The notes under the pieces are model-generated. The model had not been told where the DNA came from. It ran no database searches and saw only the letters and a list, made by a program, of their open reading frames with translations. 64,000 nucleotides of DNA from Gemmatimonadota bacterium (GTDB taxonomy: Bacteria > Gemmatimonadota > Gemmatimonadetes > Gemmatimonadales > Gemmatimonadaceae), in NCBI GenBank assembly GCA_026387915.1, contig JAPLKS010000020.1:1-64000 (forward strand), read 5' to 3'. Each line of letters starts with the position of its first letter. Positions within the stretch are counted from its first letter, which is position 1. A program made the translations under genes and the position numbers. Shown here piece after piece: positions 50,953 to 58,061 of the stretch.

Positions 50953-51348
50953 ATGCGACTCACCACCGCCATGGCCTCGACAGCACTCGGCGTTCCAGTA
51001 AAATTCCTCGATAATATCCTGACCCGGGAAGCCGCCTCACTCCTCCCGCTCGGCAAGCAAGGAAAGAGCCGGCAAATCCCGGTTGCCGTCATCGAGCAGC
51101 TCTGCGTGGCCCTCCTGCTCCAAAGGGAACTCGGCACCCCGATCGCCAAATCCCTCCAAATCGCCCAGCAACTCGTCGAAGGCGCGGGGCAGGCCGCCAT
51201 CGGAAAACTTGGCGCCATCACCTTCGACATCGCGCGCGTCCGGCGGTCGCTCCACCAAGCCATCGCCCAAACGCTCGAGGAAGGCTCCAACCCCACCCGG
51301 GGACGCCCGCGCCAACACCAGAAAACCAAACGGGGCGCCTCCTTTTAG
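50953..51348 (+). CDS. Small helix-turn-helix-type DNA-binding protein with AT-hook-like tail
   Basis: 131 residues from the ATG at 50953; the frame is open further upstream through the terminator hairpin, which is rejected. Residues 5-70 (MASTALGVPVKFLDNILTREAASLL...GKSRQIPVAVIEQLCVALLLQRELG) look like an HTH/MerR-like fold with an unusual wing. The C-terminal tail ends with a basic GRPRQHQKTKRG; RGRPR is an AT-hook core. It is a probable regulator of unknown target. The stop codon lies inside a terminator hairpin. Confidence 0.6.
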   Translation: MRLTTAMASTALGVPVKFLDNILTREAASLLPLGKQGKSRQIPVAVIEQLCVALLLQRELGTPIAKSLQIAQQLVEGAGQAAIGKLGAITFDIARVRRSLHQAIAQTLEEGSNPTRGRPRQHQKTKRGASF

Positions 51349-51359
51349 GAGGCGCCCCG
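51331..51359. terminator. Bidirectional terminator overlapping the stop codon of the HTH gene
   Basis: A perfect 13-bp GC-rich stem (CGGGGCGCCTCCT with its complement) around TTT. It includes the TAG at 51346-51348 and lies 26 nt from the stop of the convergent cold-shock gene, so it can serve both. T-runs flanking the stem are absent. Confidence 0.7.
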
Positions 51360-51384
51360 CCAGGTGAAGCGACGTGCGAAGCGC

Positions 51385-51594
51385 TTAGGCAGGCTTCGTG
51401 ACGTTCTCTGCCGCCGGACCCTTCTGGCCCTGTACGATGTCGAACTCCACCGCATCGCCCTCGGCCAACGACTTGAAGCCGCTGCCCTGGATCGCGCTGT
51501 AGTGGACGAAGCAATCCTTCGAGCCATTGTCGGGCGTGATGAACCCAAAGCCCTTCGCATCATTGAACCACTTCACCTTGCCAGTCGTACGCAT
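51385..51594 (-). CDS. Cold-shock protein (CspA family)
   Basis: 69 residues, a single cold-shock OB fold: [32 protein letters not shown] holds both RNA-binding motifs (KGFGFI and VHYSAI; the latter is usually VFVHFSAI). Start: ATG at 51594 with AGGAG at 6-nt spacing. It binds single-stranded RNA/DNA and acts as an RNA chaperone. The gene is followed by the shared terminator. Confidence 0.95.
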   Translation of the reverse strand: MRTTGKVKWFNDAKGFGFITPDNGSKDCFVHYSAIQGSGFKSLAEGDAVEFDIVQGQKGPAAENVTKPA

Positions 51595-51821
51595 GCCCAA
51601 CTCCTGTGTGATGATTGATGCAGGGAGCGGAACGCGCCGTACCCTGACAATCTGTTCTGCGCCGCAGGACCCCAATATCCCCCGCGCTGGATCGCCCTAA
51701 ATCCGTCAGCCTCGGCTGAGTGGAGAAAGAGTCGTATGAACCTATGCCTCCCAAAAGAAAAGAGCAATAGTTCCCATCCGCACGCGCCGGAGCCCTCTAA
51801 ATCCGCATCCCGAACCGACTT
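51595..51821 (-). other. Leader / intergenic region upstream of the cold-shock gene
   Basis: 227 bp between the cold-shock gene and the next minus-strand gene. csp mRNAs often have long structured leaders, so part of this may be transcribed. I see no defined cold-box or strong hairpin and no convincing promoter. Confidence 0.3.
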
Positions 51822-52253
51822 TTATTGACCAATACTCCGCACCTGCTCCACGAAATACCCCGTCTCGCCAAAGCAGGAACTGGGCACCCCACGGTGCTCC
51901 TTGTAGTAGAGCACCACACGCCCCTTGGCCATCGCCGCATTGATAGCCTCTGCTAGGGAATCGCTCCGAACCGTAAATGTAAAGATTTGGCTCATCGCCC
52001 CCGGCATATTCACCATCGCCAGCTCCCCCTCCCACGTCTTACAAACCCACCCCTTTCGCGACAGTTTCTGCACGAAGCCGGAGCGCTCGCCGCTTGAGTA
52101 CGTATAGGTCAGCGTGAGCCCGGCCCAAATCGTAAACAGCAGCACCGGCACGATAATCACGACCACGAACGTCGCTTTCCCCCAATGGCGCCTCAAAAAA
52201 CCAGGGCGCGAAGCGGGTTCGGGGATCACGGGGGAGTTCGTGGCGTCGGTCAT
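51822..52253 (-). CDS. Small single-pass membrane protein of unknown function
   Basis: 143 residues from the ATG at 52253 (GAGGA upstream). A cytoplasmic Pro-rich N-terminus precedes one transmembrane segment (ATFVVVIIVPVLLFTIWAG near residues 27-45). The extracytoplasmic domain has KLSRKGWVCKTWEGELAMV and HRGVPSSCFGETGYFV, with two cysteines that may form a disulfide. The KGWxCKTWEGELAM block appears in similar small proteins elsewhere that carry misleading enzyme names (from memory). Function unknown. It is divergent from ispG. Confidence 0.65.
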   Translation of the reverse strand: MTDATNSPVIPEPASRPGFLRRHWGKATFVVVIIVPVLLFTIWAGLTLTYTYSSGERSGFVQKLSRKGWVCKTWEGELAMVNMPGAMSQIFTFTVRSDSLAEAINAAMAKGRVVLYYKEHRGVPSSCFGETGYFVEQVRSIGQ

Positions 52254-52352
52254 CGCGACTTCCTCAGCAGGGGATTCGGGAAAGAAGGGAAGGGGCGGTT
52301 CGCTTTCACACGAACCGCTCGGCACTTCAAGCGCTTCCCAGTAGTTTAGTGC

Positions 52353-53609
52353 ATGCAACCTGTTCCGGACTTGCCAGTGGTCTTCAAACCTCGCCGCCCT
52401 TCCGTCACTGCCGTCGTTGGAGCCGTCCCCATCGGGGCCGGTCATCCCATTGTCGTGCAGTCCATGACGAACACCGACACCGCAGACGCCGCTGGCACCG
52501 CCGCCCAAGTGGTCGCCCTCGCCGTCGCCGGGTCGCAACTCGTCCGCATCACCGTCAACAATGACGAAGCGGCCGCGGCCGTGCCAGAGATCGTCCAGCG
52601 CGTCGCCGATGCGGGCTTTGGCGTCCCGATCATCGGCGACTTTCACTACAACGGTCACCTGCTCCTCAAAAAATTTCCGGCCTGCGCACGCGCACTCGCC
52701 AAGTACCGCATCAACCCCGGCAACGTCGGCGCCAAACATCGCGATGACAACTTCCGTACTATCGTGCAGATCGCCGTGGAGCACGATAAACCCGTACGCA
52801 TTGGCGTCAACTGGGGATCGCTGGATCAAGACCTCCTGACCACCATGATGGACGACAACGCCCGGAGCGCCACGCCCCGCATCGCGAAGGACGTCTATAT
52901 GGAAGCGATGATCGAGAGCGCGCTACGGTCCGCAACACTCGCCGAAGAGACGGGCCTCGCACACAACCGCATCGTGATCTCGGCAAAAATTTCACAGGTG
53001 CCAGACCTCCTCGACTGCTACCGTCGACTCGCCGCGCGCTGCGACTACCCGTTGCATCTCGGACTTACCGAAGCCGGACTCGGGACGAAGGGCGTGGTCG
53101 CCACAACCGCCGCGCTCGCACTCGTGCTCGCCGAAGGCATCGGTGACACGATTCGCGTGTCACTCACACCGCGCCCCGGCGGCGATCGCGCCGAAGAAGT
53201 GTACGTCGCACAGCAGGTGCTCCAGTCGCTCGAACTCCGTTCCTTTGCGCCGCAAGTCACCAGCTGCCCAGGCTGCGGCCGCACGACGAGTACGTTTTTT
53301 CAGAAAATGGCAGAAGACATCCAGAACTACGTGCGCGAGCAGATGCCCGTGTGGCGCACGCAGCACCCCGGAGTCGAAGAACTCAAAGTCGCCGTGATGG
53401 GCTGCATCGTGAATGGGCCGGGCGAATCCAAGCACGCCAACATCGGAATCTCACTCCCGGGAACATTCGAGGAACCAAAGGCGCCCGTGTATATCGATGG
53501 CGCGCTCTCCGTGACCCTCAAGGGAGATCACATCGTCCCTGAGTTTCTCGAGATTCTCAATACGTATGTGGCGCGACGCTATCCGTCCGGTGCCAGCGCG
53601 ACGACCTAA
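52353..53609 (+). CDS. ispG: 4-hydroxy-3-methylbut-2-en-1-yl diphosphate synthase (flavodoxin/ferredoxin)
   Basis: 418 residues. It converts MEcPP to HMBPP in the MEP isoprenoid pathway using a [4Fe-4S] cluster. The TIM-barrel part has [15 protein letters not shown] and [12 protein letters not shown]. The cluster cysteines are in SCPGCGRTT near residue 304 and [23 protein letters not shown] near 349. TAGTTT lies 5 nt before the ATG and no Shine-Dalgarno is seen. Length matches the short bacterial form. Confidence 0.96.
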   Translation: MQPVPDLPVVFKPRRPSVTAVVGAVPIGAGHPIVVQSMTNTDTADAAGTAAQVVALAVAGSQLVRITVNNDEAAAAVPEIVQRVADAGFGVPIIGDFHYNGHLLLKKFPACARALAKYRINPGNVGAKHRDDNFRTIVQIAVEHDKPVRIGVNWGSLDQDLLTTMMDDNARSATPRIAKDVYMEAMIESALRSATLAEETGLAHNRIVISAKISQVPDLLDCYRRLAARCDYPLHLGLTEAGLGTKGVVATTAALALVLAEGIGDTIRVSLTPRPGGDRAEEVYVAQQVLQSLELRSFAPQVTSCPGCGRTTSTFFQKMAEDIQNYVREQMPVWRTQHPGVEELKVAVMGCIVNGPGESKHANIGISLPGTFEEPKAPVYIDGALSVTLKGDHIVPEFLEILNTYVARRYPSGASATT

Positions 53610-53615
53610 CGCGCG

Positions 53616-53642
53616 GCGCACGCAGCGCACGCAGCGCACGCG
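53616..53642. repeat. 9-bp tandem repeat GCGCACGCA, three copies, between convergent genes
   Basis: Two perfect copies and one with a single change, then more GCGCG-rich degenerate sequence, filling the space between the ispG stop and the stop of the HD gene. It resembles the 14-bp array at 33250-33305 in place and base composition. Confidence 0.75.
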
Positions 53643-53660
53643 GAGCGCGCGGCGCGCGGC

Positions 53661-54260
53661 CTAGAGAAATTCTTCGAGCGCCTCAGTCACCGCGCGCAGC
53701 TCGTCCAGAATCGGCGCGGTAAAACCCAGCGCTGCCAACCGATCGCACACCGCGCGATACCACCGGATCGTCCCTTCGCGTCCACTCGCGAATCGACTCC
53801 ACACGGTATCCGCATCTACCGTGCGCCGTAAATCGGTGAGCAGGGAACGACCGGAGTGAATTTTGTCCGCCGCACACACCCACCGTGCGGCATCTCCCGC
53901 GCCGGCCAGCCGTTCGAGATAATCCGCGCGCCGTTCGTCTTTGTCGAGTTCGTTACCGTCGTCGTCAATCCGCCGTTGCGTGACCGTCAACAGCGCATCC
54001 AGAAGGGGCGTGCCGAACTTGTCGCCAATGCGCTCATCCAGCGTCTCGCGGGTCCACCCCTCGCGCAGACAGTCTTCAATCACATCAAGCAAAATACCGG
54101 CGACGACAGTTTCCTCGTCTTGCCCGTATCGCGTCAGCATGATGGCGACATTCGCCGGCTGCGTGAGATAGGGCAGCCGCGTGCCTTTCCGCACCTGACG
54201 ATCATGGTGCTTCGCCGCGAACGCGAGCGCGTGATTGATACGATCCGAGTAGCCAGTCAT
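53661..54260 (-). CDS. RSH/MESH1-type HD-fold protein lacking metal-binding histidines
   Basis: 199 residues. It follows the (p)ppGpp-hydrolase HD fold: INHALAFAAKHHDRQVRKGTRLPY, VAGILLDVIEDC, LDERIGDKFGTPLLDALLTVT, and WVCAADKIHSG. In active enzymes the first two regions read YxxHP and LLHDxxED. Here they read YLTQP and ILLDVIED, so two metal-ligand histidines are missing, while the Asp and ED residues remain. It is probably inactive as a Mn-dependent hydrolase, or acts as a ligand-binding protein. No synthetase domain is present. The gene stands alone, convergent with ispG. Confidence 0.75.
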   Translation of the reverse strand: MTGYSDRINHALAFAAKHHDRQVRKGTRLPYLTQPANVAIMLTRYGQDEETVVAGILLDVIEDCLREGWTRETLDERIGDKFGTPLLDALLTVTQRRIDDDGNELDKDERRADYLERLAGAGDAARWVCAADKIHSGRSLLTDLRRTVDADTVWSRFASGREGTIRWYRAVCDRLAALGFTAPILDELRAVTEALEEFL

Positions 54261-54473
54261 CGTCAGGTGCGAAACATATCCAGCGGGAGAGCACGCCGCT
54301 CAAAACAACTGGCCACCTGACCAGCGCCCCTGACGCGAATGAAAAACGCTATGAGGAATGCAGGTGAACAGGATCCTGAAGCGTAAACAGCAAGCGAATA
54401 ATCACCAGGCACAAAGTTGTGCGCATCCGCAATTTATCGGCAATTGACCTTATACTGGCTTTATGCTGTTCGT
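54261..54473. other. Intergenic region, 213 bp, AT-richer than the surroundings
   Basis: No ORF with support. It contains GTCAGGTG (54262-54269) and CACCTGAC (54314-54321), an 8-bp inverted repeat 44 nt apart just upstream of the HD gene. A TTGACC (54444-54449) has no matching -10. Confidence 0.3.
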
Positions 54474-55409
54474 TTACTGGCGCGATAATGTGTGTTTTTC
54501 TACCAGTGCCAGGCCGTGCACATGGGGGGTTGTTTCAGTAAAGAGCAGCGACTTCCAGGCGGCAAGCGCCATGAGTGTGGTGACCTGAAGTTCGATGCAC
54601 AGAATTACCATTGCCCCTTCGATGAGCCCTACGGCGCGGCGCGCCGCACGCGCCCCCGGTGCGACCACAACACAAAAATCGTGTTCGAGGAGAAACTCCG
54701 TGAGTTCAGCGGTCGTCCGCTCCGGCACATCGCGCCGGAGTGCACCGCCGGGAATAACATCGATGCTCAATCCACTGTTGGCGCCAACGGCGAGCGTGAC
54801 TTCGCGCCACAGTCGCACGCCCGCCATGGCGTCACTAAAGCCGGGCTCGGTGCGAACACGATAGAAGGCCGCGGCCGGCGAGCGTTCGTTGTCGAGATCA
54901 ATCACCAACGTGGCTCGGGTATCCGTGGCCGCGGCGTGTGCAATCCCGGCGGCGGTACGTGCCACAATCGCGGGGTCATCTCCGGTGACAATCACGGTGT
55001 GTGTGCGTGCGCCTGCAGGCGACACACTCAAATACATCAACCGGTGCGGATCCAGTGCGTCGTGGTTGGTGTGTGACCGCGGACGTCGATCACTCACGGT
55101 GGCTAAGACGGGCACGCCGAGGAATCGTTCGGCTTCGTGCGCATCCGCGACGTGCGCCCGCGCCATTTCTCGAGCCAAGTTGATCGCGTAGCCAGCAATC
55201 AATCCAACGATCAATGACGCGGCCACAAGGGCAAACCACGCGCCCTCGTCGTGCCGTTGCCCGCTGGTCGCCGAATAGAGTGCGGCAAACACAACACCCA
55301 CGGAGAGCAGGGAGCTCACCGCAAGGCGCGCGTCACGTCGGCCAGCGAGTGCGGCTCGAGCGGCGAGCCATTCGGCACGTCGGCGGGGAGGAGGAGAGTG
55401 GGGCGACAT
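54474..55409 (-). CDS. Wzz/BY-kinase-like membrane protein without a P-loop
   Basis: 311 residues. Two N-terminal membrane segments (LAVSSLLSVGVVFAALYSA; AWFALVAASLIVGLIAGYAIN) are followed by REMARAHVADAHEAERFLGVPVLATVSD, the usual link to a bacterial tyrosine-kinase domain. The kinase-like part keeps the Walker A' shape (ATLVIDLDNERSP). The Walker A loop is TGDDPAIVARTAAG, lacking GKS/T, and there is no C-terminal tyrosine cluster. ATP use is therefore unlikely. It may be a regulator or structural partner of polysaccharide export. TAGTTT lies 9 nt before the ATG. Confidence 0.7.
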   Translation of the reverse strand: MSPHSPPPRRRAEWLAARAALAGRRDARLAVSSLLSVGVVFAALYSATSGQRHDEGAWFALVAASLIVGLIAGYAINLAREMARAHVADAHEAERFLGVPVLATVSDRRPRSHTNHDALDPHRLMYLSVSPAGARTHTVIVTGDDPAIVARTAAGIAHAAATDTRATLVIDLDNERSPAAAFYRVRTEPGFSDAMAGVRLWREVTLAVGANSGLSIDVIPGGALRRDVPERTTAELTEFLLEHDFCVVVAPGARAARRAVGLIEGAMVILCIELQVTTLMALAAWKSLLFTETTPHVHGLALVEKHTLSRQ

Positions 55410-55441
55410 GGACGATCGAAACTACTCCATGGGAATGGAAA

Positions 55442-55468
55442 GCGGGCGCCCGGAAACCGGACGCCCGC
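55442..55468 (-). terminator. Hairpin terminator of the cupredoxin gene
   Basis: GCGGGCG and CCGG arms with one mismatch around an AAA loop, just downstream of the minus-strand cupredoxin gene. On that strand the stem is followed by TTTCC. Confidence 0.6.
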
Positions 55469-55488
55469 CTCACACCATGACTGTCAGC

Positions 55489-56001
55489 CTACTGAACGAT
55501 GATCTTGCCCTTCATGTTCATCGCCAGGTGCGGCGTGCAGTTGAACTCATACGTGCCGGCCTTGATGCCACCCAGCGACAGAACAAACGTCTCGCCCGGG
55601 TTCATCTTCAGACCGCTCGAGAGCTCGGCCATCTTGTCGGCGCCAAAGTTGGCATCGAGCTGTCCTTTGACGTCCGCCGGAAGCTTGGCGGGATCAAACG
55701 CGACGTTGTGCGGTCCGCCGGTCACCATGATGAACTTGATGCCGTCGCCCGTCTTCGCCTTGATCTCGGCGGGCTCATAACGATAGCCCTTTTCGTCGCC
55801 GATCATCTTCACTTCAAACGTGGTGCCCGTGATCGGGGCAGCCGTGCCAGCCGCCGCCGGAGCCGCTGCCGAAGCCGCTGCCGAAGCCGCTGCCGCCGGA
55901 GCTGCAGCCGGAGCCGCCGCTGCTTCTTCCTTCTTCTCGCCACCACCGCAAGCGCCCAGCACCACAGCGCTCGCAACGAGCGCAACACCGATGAACCGCA
56001 T
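55489..56001 (-). CDS. Plastocyanin/azurin-like cupredoxin lipoprotein
   Basis: 170 residues. ATG at 56001 with GGAGG at 7-nt spacing; a TTG at 56007 is an alternative. A lipobox (VVLGACGGG) near residue 18 predicts lipid anchoring. An Ala/Pro-rich linker leads to the cupredoxin domain: GDGIKFIMVTGGPHNVAFDP supplies the first copper His, and YEFNCTPHLAMNMKGKI supplies Cys, His and Met. The four type-1 copper ligands are thus present. It is a likely periplasmic electron carrier. Confidence 0.88.
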   Translation of the reverse strand: MRFIGVALVASAVVLGACGGGEKKEEAAAAPAAAPAAAASAAASAAAPAAAGTAAPITGTTFEVKMIGDEKGYRYEPAEIKAKTGDGIKFIMVTGGPHNVAFDPAKLPADVKGQLDANFGADKMAELSSGLKMNPGETFVLSLGGIKAGTYEFNCTPHLAMNMKGKIIVQ

Positions 56002-56117
56002 GATCAAGCCTCCAGGCCCAAAACAGAATCAGGTAAGCAGTCGGAACGGAATACACTGCACGCAGTTGTGCAGAGTCCGAAAAATATTCATTTGGAGGGG
56101 TGGATGCAACCGAAGAA

Positions 56118-56846
56118 CTACGGGGTTTTTGGGGGTACGGACGCTTGTTTGAGCGAATCTTGGAGGCCTCGGAGGGCAACGGAGTCCACCACCTTCTTGG
56201 TCGGAATCTTGAGCGGGGGCGGGGGGGCCTTTTCTGGGGTTCCGGCGGCGAATGCGGTCAGGACCGCATTCATCCAATCCCAGTCCTGGGCCCCGAAATA
56301 GGCCTTGCCGTTCACAAAGAAGGCCGGCGTCCCACGTACCCCTTTCAGCCGGGCATCGTCCTCGGCGGCATCAAGGCGCTGCTGATGGGTCCGGCTCGCG
56401 GCACAGGCGGAAAATGCCGTGGTGTCCAGCCCCATTTCGCCTGCGTACCCGCGTAGGGTGTTCGGGATATCAGGTTCCCGTTTCCATTTGTCCTGTCGGG
56501 CGAACAGCAGCTCGTGCATCTCCCAGAACTTTCCCTGCGCTGCGGCGCAGACCGTGGCTGCCGACCCAGCGACACTGCCGCGATGCCACGCGAGATCGAT
56601 GACCGTGAGACGGAGTTTCCCAGTCTCTACCCAATTTCGCCGCAGCAGCTCGGCGCCAGCCGTGGAGAACTGTCGGCAATCGTCGCACACAAGATCGTCG
56701 TAGTAGGTGAACTGAATAGGCGCTGTTGTCTCTCCCTGTACGTACGCCACCGGTGAGGTGGCGTCGGCTTGACGGGACTCGCCTCGAGAGCAGGCCGCGA
56801 GGGCGGTCACGAGGGCAGCGGCGACTATCGGAACGACTCGACGCAT
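56118..56846 (-). CDS. DsbA-like thioredoxin-fold lipoprotein
   Basis: 242 residues. The lipobox is ALAACSRG. The active-site motif is CDDC (YDDLVCDDCRQF near residue 55), and RGTPAFFVNGKAY holds the cis-Pro loop near 170. The arrangement matches the DsbA/DSBA-like thioredoxin family acting on periplasmic disulfides. CDDC is unusual compared with CPHC, so the redox potential may differ. A Pro-rich tail follows the fold. TTATAG precedes the ATG by 7 nt; AGGT is nearby as an alternative weak ribosome site. Confidence 0.85.
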   Translation of the reverse strand: MRRVVPIVAAALVTALAACSRGESRQADATSPVAYVQGETTAPIQFTYYDDLVCDDCRQFSTAGAELLRRNWVETGKLRLTVIDLAWHRGSVAGSAATVCAAAQGKFWEMHELLFARQDKWKREPDIPNTLRGYAGEMGLDTTAFSACAASRTHQQRLDAAEDDARLKGVRGTPAFFVNGKAYFGAQDWDWMNAVLTAFAAGTPEKAPPPPLKIPTKKVVDSVALRGLQDSLKQASVPPKTP

Positions 56847-56994
56847 CGGGCACCTATAAGGAACGAGGAGACAGTCGGGAGCATATTCGGCGCCGGAACA
56901 TCACACCGCACGCAGTGCGGTGTCGACGGAAGATCGCGCCACAGGAATCTTTGCGCTGGTACGTCCTCGCGCCACCGCTTGCTCGCCTTCGCGA

Positions 56995-57023
56995 TTGACG
57001 CACCGGTGACCGTCTACTACCCT
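56995..57023 (+). promoter_or_regulatory. his operon promoter
   Basis: TTGACG (56995-57000), 17 bp, TACCCT (57018-57023), then 7 nt to the leader-peptide ATG at 57031. Transcription would begin at the ATG itself. The -10 is weak by consensus; the spacing is ideal. The gap 56847-56994 shows nothing else. Confidence 0.55.
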
Positions 57024-57030
57024 TCTTGTT

Positions 57031-57117
57031 ATGACACGCCGCTTTCATCTCCACGACCTGCACCACCACGCCCTGACGGGTCGCGGTATCATGTCGTGCG
57101 TTCGAGTGGCTGTCTAA
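57031..57117 (+). CDS. hisL: his operon leader peptide
   Basis: 28 codons. Five are His (57046, 57052, 57061, 57064, 57067), four of them within codons 8-13. It ends at TAA 57115-57117, 27 nt before the terminator stem. No Shine-Dalgarno; leaderless translation is likely. Stalling at His codons when His-tRNA is scarce should favour read-through into hisG. Confidence 0.82.
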   Translation: MTRRFHLHDLHHHALTGRGIMSCVRVAV

Positions 57118-57144
57118 AGCGCTCTGATCTGCCTCAATGATTCC

Positions 57145-57176
57145 GGCCCGTCCTCTCTTGGACGGGCCTTTTTTTT
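57145..57176 (+). terminator. his attenuator terminator
   Basis: GGCCCGTCC (57145-57153) pairs with GGACGGGCC (57160-57168), 9 bp, loop of six, followed by eight T's. It lies 21 nt before the hisG ATG. CACGAC in the leader (57052-57057) can pair with GTCGTG (57093-57098), a possible protector hairpin. Confidence 0.88.
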
Positions 57177-57197
57177 CTCGCCACATCTCAGTGACTC

Positions 57198-58061
57198 ATG
57201 CTTCGCATCGCACTTCCCAATAAAGGACGCCTGCACCAAGACTGCCGTGAACTGCTCGCGGACGCTGGACTTGCGGTTCGCGCATCCAGTGAACGGGCGC
57301 TGACCGCATCGCTGGGTGGTGAGTTCGAGGCCATCTTTGTTCGCGCGCAAGATATTCCCGAGTTCGTCGCAGACGGCGCGGCGGACGCCGGTATCACCGG
57401 GTGGGATCTCGTGGTGGAATCGGGGCGACCGTTGACCTCTCGGCTGGACCTCGCCTTTGGTCGATGCACGATCGTCGTCGCCACGCGTGAGGACAGCGGC
57501 ATCCGCGCCGTCGCTGACATTCCCGAGCAAAGCCGCGTGGCCACCGTGTTTCCAAATATCACGCGCACATTTTTCGCGGACCAAGGCAAGTTGGTGGTGC
57601 TGGCCCCGGTCTCTGGTGCCGTGGAAATCGCACCGCACCTCGGCATCGCCGATGTCATTGTGGACATTACCTCCACGGGGTCTACGTTGCGCGTCAACGG
57701 ACTGCGCCCGGTGTGTACGGTCATGGAATCAAGCGCGCGCCTCATCAGCGCCGCCGCGCCACTCGCCGATGTCCAAAAAGTTCGGGCGCTCGACGAGCTC
57801 GTTATGGCGCTGCAATCCGTGCTCGCCGCGCGTGGGCGACGATATGTGATGGCGAACGTGCCGCGCGCGCGCCTCGAGGAGGTAAAGCGCGTGTTGCCCG
57901 GGATCTCAGGACCCACCGTCATCGACGTGATGAACGGCGGGGCGATGGTCGCCGTGCACGCTGTCGCGCCAGCCGACACAATCTTCCGCACCATCGCCGA
58001 CCTCAAGGCACTCGGCGGCGAGGGCATCCTCGTCACGCGCATTGAACGGTTAATGGCATGA
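57198..58061 (+). CDS. hisG: ATP phosphoribosyltransferase, long (HisG-L) form
   Basis: 287 residues. First step of histidine synthesis. LRIALPNKGRLHQDC, FVADGAADAGITGWDLV, and the PRPP-site region IADVIVDITSTGSTLRVNGL are typical. The C-terminal 70 residues (ARLEEVKRVLPGISGPTVIDVMNGGAMVAVHAV) form the regulatory ACT-like domain of the long form, so HisZ is not required. Overlaps hisD by 4 nt (ATGA). Confidence 0.96.
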   Translation: MLRIALPNKGRLHQDCRELLADAGLAVRASSERALTASLGGEFEAIFVRAQDIPEFVADGAADAGITGWDLVVESGRPLTSRLDLAFGRCTIVVATREDSGIRAVADIPEQSRVATVFPNITRTFFADQGKLVVLAPVSGAVEIAPHLGIADVIVDITSTGSTLRVNGLRPVCTVMESSARLISAAAPLADVQKVRALDELVMALQSVLAARGRRYVMANVPRARLEEVKRVLPGISGPTVIDVMNGGAMVAVHAVAPADTIFRTIADLKALGGEGILVTRIERLMA

